A DNA stretch of 64,000 nt from Hormiphora californensis (lineage: Eukaryota; Ctenophora; Tentaculata; Cydippida; Pleurobrachiidae): positions 1,276,232 through 1,340,231 of the forward strand of contig CM035356.1 in assembly GCA_020137815.1 (NCBI GenBank). Reading direction: 5' to 3'. The notes below the pieces were generated by a model. That model had not been told where the DNA came from, ran no database searches, and saw only the letters and a list, made by a program, of their open reading frames with translations. The translations under genes and the position numbers were made by a program. Shown here in pieces: positions 1 through 10,500 of the stretch. The stretch's first letter is position 1. Each line of letters opens with the position of its first letter.

Positions 1-138
1 CACTGTATTCCGGAAATCTTATTTCTACTTTTATTTTATCGAAGTTCCTATTCGGCTTGCCAAGATGGGCGGTCCCTGTGACAATTGTCTATGTCCCCTT
101 TTGCAATTTCCTGTTTTCCATAACAATATTTCCTCCAG

Positions 139-2166
139 GAACCACGGTGGATATAATTCTAAAGAATGGTCAGGTTAAGGAGGGAGACACGGTGATTCTA
201 TCCGGCATTGAGGGTGCCTTCTCCACCACTGTCCGGGCTGTCCTGACACCCCACCCCATGAAGGAGATGAGGGTTAAGAATAACTTTGTGCAACATAAAG
301 TCGTCCAAGCTGCTCAGGTAATTATTGCTTAGGATATTTAACTGCCTTTCATTGCAGAGTCCGAAATTAACGACCCTTGACTCCAACAACATGGACTAAA
401 ACACTATTATTGCTCACTCACACACTAATAATAATCTCAATTCAGGGTATAAAGATTTGTGCGAAGGAGACAGATAAGACGCTGGCGGGTATGCCGGTTT
501 ACATTGCCAAGTACCCTGACGAGTGTGAGGTACTGATCGAGGATGCAAATAAAGCACTCAAACAGGAGCTGAAGAGTATCAAGGTATAAGTCAAAGGGGG
601 ATTGAGGGGTAACCTTGTCAAGGAATGTAGTGTCCAGCAGGATGGGAGGGGCAGTTGCCATGTGACGTAGATCTGGGAAATATCCATTGAAATTCGAGGG
701 TATTTTTACGTGCTCCTAACAGATCTCCATTTTGTCTCCAGGTTGGTAATGAGGGAGTCTATGTGCAAGCTTCTACCCTGGGATCTCTGGAAGCTCTTCT
801 GCAGTTCCTGCAAGACAGCAAGATCAAATATAGTGGTGTTAGCATTGGTGAGTGGTCAGTTATTTCTTGATCTACCGGACCCTCACAGAGTGCGCTCTCT
901 CTGTGATTTTGAAATAAAATGACGGTGTGACATTGTCCTACACTGACTGTACACCGTGCAACTACGCGGCCTCACGTAGAGGAGGGTCTCATATGAGACA
1001 AGTGTGACACAAGTTGTTTCACACCCCCTGCCCAATGGCAACCCCTCCCCTGTACCCAGCAAAATCCAACTCCTCCCAACAGCCTCTACCTGGAGGCTGG
1101 AACACTAGCCCCTCTAAACAGTAAACAGTCTTCCTTCACCCTCTGTGTTACTACACTAACAATACAATTCACCCTCTCCCTCCAGGTCCGGTCCACAAGA
1201 AGGATGTAATGAAGGCCAGTGTAATGTTGGAGCACGACAAGGAGTTTGCTTGTCTCCTGGCATTTGATGTAAAGGTTGAGAGGGAGGCCCAAGAGATGGC
1301 TGACACTCTGGGAGTCAGGATATTCACTGCGGATATTATCTACCATTTGTTTGATCAGTTCATGGGCTACAAGGAGGAGTTGAAACAGAGGAGGAAAGAG
1401 GAAAATAAACATAGCGCTGTATTTCCATGCAGGTAATATATCGTGTCATTTTTTCCACTGTCTTTACTGATTACTCATTTTTTTAGTCACTTATTTTGGT
1501 ACCGATTTCGAAAAACTTTGTTTCCAGACGAATTTTCCAACTATAATTTCCCTCTCTCTTCAGGTTACGTGTTCTTCCAACGTGTATCTTTAACACGAGG
1601 GACCCAATTGTTCTCGGAGTTACAGTTATCAATGGTGTACTGAGGTGAGACAAACAGACAGACAAACATCTCTTAGGAAGATTTCAAACTAATCGACCAT
1701 CACGGCTCATCCAGCCCTCACGGCCACTCTAACAAACACCCCCTTTCTAGGACGGGTACCCCACTCTGTGTGCCCTCAAAGGATTTCTGTCACATCGGGG
1801 TGTGTACGAGCCTTGAAATCAATAACAAACAGATAGAGGTGGCACACACCGGTCAGGATGTCTGTATCAAGGTGGAAAATATTGGAACTGGGGAGGCTCC
1901 TAAATTATATGGTCGGCATTTTGACGAAAATGATGTGATAGTTAGTAAGGTGAGTGCATTTAAAATCCTGTGGCTCCTTTCGAAAAACTATGAACCTTTC
2001 CAAGCATGTTTATTGGAAGAATATTAAATTCTAAACCCCTTTTCACCACCCTGTTCAGATAACACGTGATTCAATAGACACGCTGAAAGAATACTTTAGA
2101 GATGATATGACGAAAGAGAACTGGAAGCTGATCGTTGAGTTAAAGAAGATTTTTGAAATTATGTGA
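139..2166 (+). CDS. EIF5B: Translation initiation factor 5B (eIF5B), C-terminal part
   Basis: Seven exons in one continuous frame: 139-317, 446-583, 742-847, 1186-1432, 1564-1644, 1751-1949, 2059-2166 (stop TGA 2164-2166), about 351 residues. All junctions are GT-AG and phases match. eIF5B is the GTPase that joins ribosomal subunits at the end of initiation. The visible part covers the end of domain II plus domains III and IV. Family stretches seen: KNGQVKEGDTV, VQASTLGSLEALL, GPVHKKDVMKASVMLEHD, RIFTADIIYHLFDQF, and the C-terminal WKLIVELKKIFEIM. The G domain and N-terminus lie left of the window; bases 1-138 are intron. No internal breaks. Identification is secure from residue-level resemblance to animal eIF5B. 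Confidence 0.96.
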
Positions 2167-2559
2167 TTTTTTACTCTCCCCTGGGGTTCTTTTTAACTGT
2201 ATGTTTGTCTCGCACAGACAGCATGTGGTAAGGGTACGATATATATTTGAGCTAGGTTACAATGAGCGTGTGGGAGAGATCATAGGTCATTGTAGGGCGA
2301 TTTTTTTGTCACTGTTTGCTTTCTTGTTTCCTATCCAAACAAATCAATTGTCTTTGAATTTGTCGTAAAATCCTCGATGATGAAACTAACAGCACGCGCA
2401 AATATATTTTATTTGCGCGGCCGCGGCATAATTTTATGAACTAACGCCGCGCGCGCGAGAAATAAAAGTGAATTTTTATTTTTTTCAGCAACTTTCGCTG
2501 CACTTTTTTTCGTTACGAAGGTGTTTTCGTTACCTTCTGAGCCCTTTATCTCCCGAAAT
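2167..2559. other. Intergenic gap between EIF5B and FARSA
   Basis: Holds the EIF5B 3' flank and the upstream region of the next gene. A small GC-rich palindromic zone with CGCAAATATATTTTATTTGCG-like symmetry and a CGCGCGCG run lies at about 2395-2458. An AATAAA lies near 2460. No coding signal seen. Confidence 0.5.
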
Positions 2560-4713
2560 ATGACCATGGAGCCCTTAAAATTGGACGAATACCTTTCGAA
2601 ACGTAGCTACGTTAACGGTTACTGCTTCACCTACGAAGACAAAGCGTTATTTGAGGTTGTGAACAAAAATATTTCAAACTATTCGGCCTGTCATCACGTT
2701 GTTCGATGGCACAAGCACATTGCCAAGCTTTCAAAACCTGTTAAAAAGCAGCCGCCAGTTGTTTGTAAACAAGACAAGATCGTCTTGACAGGTAACAGTT
2801 TGTTTGCAGCTAATCTTGAGGTGTTTTCTTCTTCAAAACATAGAGCAACTTTCTGATTCTCTTTCGGTGTACCTTTTTGTGTTCTTTTAAGCACTTCACA
2901 CAAAAGTTTATGTCTTTATTGGAAGTAATCCTCTTGATAAGTCGTTTTGAATTATAAGACATTCTAACAAGTCCTACAGATATGTCACTGGATCAGACGA
3001 TACTGAACGTCCTGGAGAAAGATGGAGAGATTGATTCTCTTGGCCTTGCCTCCGATCAAAGTGTGGATCATCAGAAACTAATTGGTGCCATTAAGAGTTT
3101 ACTAGCCCTTCCTGGTGAATACATCAAGGTAAACTGCATTTTGCATCACTGTAGTTCACAGAATTCTTAGCCAGAAACAAGCAGAAAGTTTAAAATCACT
3201 ATTCTCTTTGTCAGGCTGAGCAGAAGCAGGTTTCATGCTGGGAGCTCACTGGTGAGGGGAAATCATTCGTCGCTAATGGCAGTTACGAGTACATCCTCTT
3301 CAACTCTGTGCCCAAGGAGGGTATCCTGCAGAAGGATCTGATGAAACTTCCAAATGCTAAGATTGGATTTAGTAAGGCCATGACCCTTGGGTGGATATCC
3401 ATTGACAAAAAAGCTGAGGGTGGACCCACCGTTTTCAGAAAGGTGGAAACCGCTGAAGACGAGGTGGTGAAGGTGCTGAACAACATCTCCGAGCAGAAAT
3501 CTGTGCCAGACAAAGTGATACAGGATGTTAAAAAACGAAAACTAATTTCCCCAGTTGTGACTAAATTTTACAAAGTTACTAAAGGTCCTGGCTTCAGTAC
3601 GACCATTCAGCGACCAGAGGCAGATCTAACTGCTGAGATGCTCCAAGATGGATCATGGAAGAGCAAGACCTTCAAGGATTATAATTTCGCTGCCCGGGGT
3701 GCCCCCATGACCAGTGGATACCTACACCCCCTGCTAAAGGTACGAGCTGAATACAGGAGGATCTTCCTTGACATGGGCTTCAGTGAGATGCCAACTGCCC
3801 AGTTTGTGGAAAATGGGTTCTGGAATTTCGATGCTCTCTTCCAGCCTCAACAGCATCCTGCACGTGATGCACACGATACCTTCTTTATTTCGGAGCCGGC
3901 CCTCACCAAAGAGGCCAAGTTCCCATCGGACTATCTTGAGAGAGTGAAGACCACCCACGAGAAGGGTGGTTATGGGTCCACTGGATACGATTATGATTGG
4001 AAGGTTATTGAGGCCCAGAAGAACATTCTGAGGACCCATACCACCGCTGTCAGTGCTAGGATGCTCTACAAGATTGCCCAGCAACCTGAATTCAAACCCG
4101 TGAAAATGTTCAGGTGAGTAAATCAAATTATTATTGTCTTGTTTTTTTTTGTTTTTTTTTCAGCGCAACTTATCCCCCCCCCCCCCCCAACTGCAACCCC
4201 TGATTACCATCCAATAACTCTCCCTGCCCCTTCCACGATTATTACTAACCATTCTTATCCCCCCAATTCAGTATCGACCGTGTCTTCCGTAACGAAACGC
4301 TTGATGCCACTCATTTGGCGGAGTTCCACCAGATCGAGGGAGTGGTGGCAGACAGAAATCTCAATCTCGGCCATCTCATTGGAATTCTTCACACTTTCTT
4401 CAAAAAGTTGGGAATTGAAAAGTTAAAGTTCAAGCCTGCATACAACCCCTACACGGAACCCTCCATGGAGATTTTCAGTTACCATGAGGGTCTGAAAAAG
4501 TGGGTGGAAATCGGCAACTCGGGAATTTTCCGACCCGAAATGCTGCTACCCATGGGACTCCCCGCTGATGTCAATGTGATAGCATGGGGGCTTAGTTTGG
4601 AGCGGCCCACTATGATCAAATGTGGGATTAACAACATTAGGGAACTTATTGGACCCAAGGTCAACCTAAACATGGTTCAAGACTTCCCTATTTGCCGGGT
4701 GAACAAAGCGTAG
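2560..4713 (+). CDS. FARSA: Phenylalanyl-tRNA synthetase alpha subunit with an apparent N-terminal eEF1B/GST-C-like extension
   Basis: Exons 2560-2791, 2980-3128, 3215-4113, 4272-4713 (stop TAG). Exons 2-4 give about 495 residues from ATG 2982, close to human FARSA (508). They include the N-terminal helix-turn-helix region, [15 protein letters not shown], class II motif 2 ([16 protein letters not shown]) and motif 3 (GLSLERPTM). With FARSB it charges tRNA-Phe in the cytosol. Exon 1 (77 codons) resembles the N-terminal domain of eEF1-beta: [32 protein letters not shown]. Its donor (ACAG|GTAACA, phase 1) fits the acceptor at 2979 and stays open into the FARSA frame, predicting a fusion of about 573 residues. 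A second ATG at 2566 has a strong ACCATGG context. Alternative: exon 1 is a separate or alternative transcript and translation starts at 2982. FARSA identity is certain; the fusion is inferred. Confidence 0.93.
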
Positions 4714-4949
4714 TGTGAGATATGGGGAGAGTTTATTTTCTGTTTTAACTTTCACAGATCTGATATTATTTTGTTTCACGTTTTTTAGTGAACCACACAT
4801 ACACGAGAAGTTGTAAAGTCTGTCAAGTGAGTGTGTGTATTTCTTTATTTGTGGGAAGGTGTTGTCTTCTTTCTTTCTACCACCTAGTTAACTTCCCCTC
4901 CCCTACATACATGTAACTTGTCAGTGACAATCACACCTTCCCTTGACAG
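4714..4949. promoter_or_regulatory. Short FARSA-HEAT gene gap ending in a splice acceptor at the start codon
   Basis: 236 bases. The segment ends ttcccttgacag directly before the ATG at 4950, so a 3' splice site abuts the start codon. No matching upstream 5' exon was recognised. It could be a 5'UTR intron or a trans-splice acceptor. Confidence 0.45.
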
Positions 4950-6918
4950 ATGGAAGATATCTCAAAACTCCTTGTCTCCCACCAAAAGCTGGAGAGAGAT
5001 CGAGGATTGGAGGCTCTTTCAGCCCAGTTCTCCTCCCCAGACAACAGTGAATCTATTGAATCACTGCTAACAGACCTGATCGCCCCCTCCCCTGATACCC
5101 CTTGGGAACAGTTCCATGGTTCTCTGCAGGCATCCTCCCGCTACATCTCCTCCCCCCTCACACCCACCCCTGCATTCCTCTCCACCTCCCTCACGGCAGC
5201 ACGTGCCCACCTCTCACACCCAGAGAGCAGGGTGAGATCTGCTGCGGGGGAGCTGCTAGGAGCACTGGCGGGCCGACAAGGAACATCCATCTACACAACA
5301 TGTCAGGGGGATCTAATCACCAGTATCATGTCATGCTTGGAACGGAGCCAAGAGGCGGACAACACGATCAAGGAGAAGCTGGATGGACAGGAGAGTGTTT
5401 TCCATGATACTGCAGGGTGGGGTCACCTTGAGACTAGTATGAAGGCTTTAGAGGCGATCATCCGGGAGACAGGAGCTGACTTTGACTCCTGTATTGATAC
5501 CCAACTTCTTGATCTTGTGTTTGAGTCCCTGAAACATACCAACCGGTTTGTCAGGGAGACTGGGTACATGGTGTGTTGTGCGCTGGTTAGTATCCACCCT
5601 GCTGACGAGGTGACCACGGGTAATAAGGGTGCTGTCTGGAGAGAGGGAGGAAGGTTTGCTGATGCGCTAGAGATAGGTCTATCTGATAATTGGTCCCAGG
5701 TGAGGATGGCAGCGTGTTGTGCTGGTCGGGCCTTCCTTCTGGGTATCCCAGAATCAGGCAGGTCTGAGTTCTACCCTCAACTCCTGCCACCACTCTGCCT
5801 AAACCGGTACTACATAGCGGAGGGTGTGAGGTTGCACTGTCAGGCCACATGGAGACTTCTCTTCTCCGTGAGTGGGGTGACTGCTGTTGAGGACAACCTA
5901 GCCCACATAGTACCGTTCTACCTGAAACAAGCTGAGGCAGACAACCACGCGGTCAGGGAGGCTGCTTGTGCTTGTATTGCTGAACTGGCCTACCAAGGTC
6001 GGGTCTGATGCTGTTAAAGTGTACGTTCCACAACTCCTGGAAGGATTGCTGGTATGCTTCGAGGATGACAGTTGGCCGGTGAGGGATGCAGCGTGTACTG
6101 CGTGTGGTAACTTTGTATCTGTGTTTGGGGTTGAGAGTGAGGGGTATGTGAAGAGGTTGATGCCCCTGTTCTACGCCAACCTGGAGGATAATATCCCGTC
6201 TGTGAGACAGGGTGCTGCTATTGCTATTACCAGTGTAGCTGCCACCTACCCTGACACCCTCCTCTCCCCCACTGTCACCCGAGTGGGTGAACTGCTGGAG
6301 AAGGTGAAGGAGCAGCCGGAGGATAGCAAACAGTTCGATGACATGTCTAAACCGGCTGTGTTTGGGGTGGCAATGCCTGAGGACCCCACCCATACCAACC
6401 AAGTCATGTACTCATGTGGCTCCCTCGCCCCCAAGATGGGTCGTGGTGGCAGTGGTAAAGCCCCTGGAGCGGGTGGATGTTCAGCTTCACATCACTTTAA
6501 ACGGCCCGCCCAGCCCTGGGAACAGACAGACGGGGGTGTGAGGTTATTTGCTGAGCTGGCTAACGTGACAGCAGCTAAACCAGGGCTAGTTGCCCTCCTC
6601 TCAGCACTGTCTAGTGTGACCCGGAGACGCCACTTTGAGCATCACAAACACCTCTTGGAAACTGTTTACAAAGCCCTCCCGGTGATCTTCAGACGGCTTA
6701 CTAAACCCAAGATTAAACCTCATGTCAATGACTTTTTGGAGGGGCTCAAGTATGGGCTGCAGAGTGATAATAACCTACTCAGAGCTGCGTCAGTAGAGTG
6801 TTTGCAGAGTATGTCCCTAATGTTAGGTCCTAATATTCTGAGGGGTCGGATAGAGATGACTGATCCTGACATGTTACTGTATGTTCAACACGCCTTCCCT
6901 GAAACAGTGGGCAGTTAA
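4950..6918 (+). CDS. HEAT-repeat protein with one internal frame break
   Basis: Intronless over about 1.97 kb. The first frame runs 4950-6008 (352 codons). The following frame is open through 6918 (stop TAA? see bases 6916-6918) and continues the same helical-repeat protein. Near 5989-5990 (ggCCtacc) one surplus base moves the frame; dropping it would keep the repeat pattern intact. Repeated HEAT-type helices are visible: FVRETGYMVCCALVSIHP, WSQVRMAACCAGRAFL, HAVREAACACIAELA, WPVRDAACTACGNFV, PSVRQGAAIAITSVAATYP. About 655 residues in total. Such alpha-solenoids are scaffolds or transport adaptors; I do not recognise the exact family and assign no function. The frame-0 stop lies in GTC TGA TGC, similar to the antizyme +1 shift site, but a sequence error or null allele is likelier. 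Confidence 0.75.
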
Positions 6919-7565
6919 ATAGGGACAGATGATATATAGTACATTGCAGTGATACAGTAGTCAGTACACTGTCCGCAATGTGGTACATTGTGTACTGCTC
7001 CAGCAGTGTCTCATGAGGAGCGATACCCCTCTTTCTCTCTGGAAATACACTGCTTGTGTGTTGTTTGTGCGGGATATTTACTACATAGTTTTATGTGTGC
7101 GTTTTGTATGTCAGAACTCTGACGCAAGAAAATATTTATATGTGTCAGAAGGATATGGATAGCCATGGGAATATGAAACTGACAAAAAATCCGCCCAATA
7201 TTTTATATATATTTAATTTTCATGTATTTTTCGTTCGATATGTTTTCTCTGTTTTTACAAAAACACAGCTACTTCAAAATAGGGCTTTCTTGGCACATAT
7301 CAGATAAGAGAGGTGTAAGATGACACTCACACATGTTACAGTGTTCCTTTCTTTGCTTGTTGTTTGGCTGCTGATATAAAACATTCATAGATCTGTGTTT
7401 TCAGTTCCACCCCAGCATCTCCTCTATGACCTCATACCCGATACCTCGATATATACCCCCGGCCCCCAACCCCTAAATGATACTCCTTAGTCCCCCCCCC
7501 CCCTAAATGACACTCCTCCACCCCCCAATTATAACACTCCCTCCACCCCTCCTCCCTATCCCAGC
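6919..7565. other. Intergenic region between the HEAT gene and the ClC gene
   Basis: AT-rich 3' flank of the HEAT gene, then a C-rich pyrimidine tract (7440-7564) ending in a splice acceptor (cccag, 7560-7564) 21 bases before the ClC start codon. No coding signal seen on either strand. Confidence 0.45.
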
Positions 7566-7585
7566 TACAGCGATGACTGCAGCAC

Positions 7586-10500
7586 ATGTTTCTGTCTAGC
7601 CTCCTAGAGGGTGGAGCTACATCATCATCATCACGCCAAGAGGAAGATAAGGAGCAACTGATAACAAAGGAGGAGAGGGAAGAATATGAGATGGTACACT
7701 TTAAGAACAAGGTACATTAACAACAATATAATCAGGGTGTGAACTGCATGTCGTGTTTGCTAGTCGCGAGCGCGCTTGCGAGACAAGCAAACACGTCAAG
7801 GTTCATTAACAAGCATGCTGCTCAGTCATTTTAGATTTAATACACAATGTAAGGATACCATGTAATAGGTGAGACTCTTGCCATCACCCTCGTTCAAGTC
7901 CCGTGAAAAACGGAGCAGTACACGCAAACTGATGCCCATTTTCCTCGCGTGACCCCGATTCAGCAGTTTGAGACACCAACTCTTTAGGGGGCCATATCTC
8001 AGGAACCAGACAAGATAGGAAAAATCGCCGTCTAACGAGGCGTACAGTTTTTAATCTAGTTTACCACTGTACCGGCCGTTTCACTCTCCGACCTAAAACA
8101 AAAATCGCAACCCCACAAAACTTCAAAATAATGAAATTCGCATCTCGCATGTCGTGTTGCATGTCGTGTTGCATGTCGTGTCATGTTATTGACGCGCTCG
8201 CGTTCAACTCTCACACAGCAGCTGCAGAACATGGCGGGAAACATCGAGGAGTAGAGAGAGGGTCGGTGCCGAATCAAATATTTCTTGATCTTGATCTACT
8301 CCATCTCTCAGCTATCCTACCCCTCATCAACTCGATCTCTCAGCTACCCTACCCCTCATCTACTCCATCTTTCAGCTACCCTACCCCTCATCTACTCCAT
8401 CTTTCAGCTACCCTACCCCTTATCTAGTCCATCTCTCAGCTACCCTACTCCTCATCTACTCCATCTCTCAGCTTCCCTATTAGGGAAGCATAGAGATGGA
8501 AACGATTAGGGGTAGGGAATCCCTATCGATAATCGTTTCCATCTCTATGCTTCCCTAGCCCTCATCAACTCCATCTTTCAGCTACCCTACCCCTAATCTA
8601 GTCCATCTCTCCGCTACCCTACTCCTCATCTACTCCATCTCTCAGCTACCCTACCTCCCATTTACTCCATCTCTCAGCTACCCTACCTCCCATTTACTCC
8701 ATCTCTCAGCTTCCCTACCTCCCATTTACTCCATCTCTCAGCTTACCTACCTCCCATTTACTCCATATCTCAGCTTCCCTACCTGCCATTTACTCCATCT
8801 TTCAGATACCCTACCTCCCATTTACTCCATCTCTCAGCTTACCTACCTCCCATTTACTCCATCTCTCAGCTTCCCTACCTCCCATTTACTCCATCTCTCA
8901 GCTTCCCTACCTCCCATTTACTCCATCCCTCAGCTTCCCTACCTCCCATTTACTCCATCCCTGCCTCCCATTTACTCCATCTCTCAGCTACCCTACCTCC
9001 CATTCACTCCATCTCTCAGCTACCCTACCACCCATTTACTCCATCTCTCAGCTTCCCTACCTCCCATTTACTCCATCTCTCAGCTTCCCTACCTCCCCTT
9101 TACTCCATCCCTCAGCTTCCCTACCTCCCATTTACTCCATCTCTCAACTTCCCTACCTCCCATTTACTCCATCTCTCAGCTACCCTACCTCCCATTTGAT
9201 CCATCTCTCAGCTTCCCTACCTCCCATATACTCCATCTTTCAGCTTCCCTACCTCCCATTTACTCCATCGCTTACCTTCCCTACCTCCCATTTACTCCAT
9301 CTCTCAGCTTCCCTACCTCCCATTTACTCCATCTCTCAGCTTCCCTACCTCCCATTTACTCCATCTCTCATTTATCCTAACATTCCTACCCCTGAGAGAT
9401 GGAGTAAATGGGAGGTAGGGAAGCTGAGAGATGGAGTAAATGGGAGGTAGGGAAGCTGAGAGATGGAGTAAATGGGAGGTAGGAAAGCTGAGAGATGGAT
9501 CAAATGGGAGGTAGGGTAGCTGAGAGATGGAGTAAATGGGAGGTAGGGAAGTTGAGAGATGGAGTAAATGGGAGGTAGGGAAGCTGAGGGATGGAGTAAA
9601 GGGGAGGTAGGGAAGCTGAGAGATGGAGTAAATGGGAGGTAGGGTAGCTGAGAGATGGAGTAAATGGGAGGTAGGGTAGCTGAGAGATGGAGTAAATGGG
9701 AGGTAGGGAAGCTGAGAGATGGAGTAAATGGGAGGTAGGGTAGCTGAGAGATGGAGTAAATGGGAGGTAGGGAAGCTGAGAGATGGAGTAAATGGAAGGT
9801 AAGGTAGCTGAGAGATGGAGTAAATGGGAGGTAGGGAAGCTGAGAGATGGAGTAAATGGGAGGTAGGGTAGCTGAGAGATGGAGTAAATGGGAGGTAGGG
9901 AAGCTGAGAGGTGGAGTAAATGGGAGGTAGGGTAGCTGAGAGATGGAGTAAATGAGAGGTAGGGAAGCTGAGAAATGGAGTAAATGGGAGGTAGGGTAGC
10001 TGAGAGATGGAGTAAATGGGAGGTAGGGAAGCTGAGAGATGGAGTAAATGGGAGGTAGGGTATCTGAGAGATGGAGTAAATGGCAGGTAGGGAAGCTGAG
10101 ATATGGAGTAAATGGGAGGTAGGAAAGCTGAGAGATGGAGTAAATGGGTGGTAGGGTAGCTGAGAGATGGAGTAAATGGGAGGTAGGGAAGCTGAGGGAC
10201 GGAGTAAATGGGAGGTAGGGAAGCTGAGAGATGGAGTAAATGGGAGGTAGGGAAGCTGAGAGATGGATCAAATGGGAGGTAGGGTAGCTGAGGGATGGAG
10301 TAAATGGGAGGTAGGGAAGCTGAGAGATGGAGTAAATGGAAGGTTTAGGTAGGTAAGCTGAGAGATGGAGTAAATGGGAGGTAGGGTATCTGAGAGATGG
10401 AGTAAATGGCAGGTAGGGAAGCTGAGATATGGAGTAAATGGGAGGTAGGTAAGCTGAGAGATGGAGTAAATGGGAGGTAGGGAAGTTGAGAGATGGAGTA

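Noticed and set aside
57-138. Upstream start for the EIF5B frame
   Set aside because: This stretch is intron; a clear acceptor at 138 and homology begin at 139.
7432-7710. 92-residue minus-strand frame opposite ClC exon 1
   Set aside because: The plus strand has a start with an upstream in-frame stop, a donor and correct phase to the next ClC exon.
8131-8427. Open frame [10 protein letters not shown]... and its mirror at 10768-11064
   Set aside because: Identical because it lies in both palindrome arms; no splice signals or recognisable protein, and it runs into the minisatellite.
9372-10271. 299-residue minus-strand open frame of repeated [12 protein letters not shown]-type peptide
   Set aside because: Product of the 32-bp minisatellite; all repeat phases are open and the frame starts at the palindrome centre.
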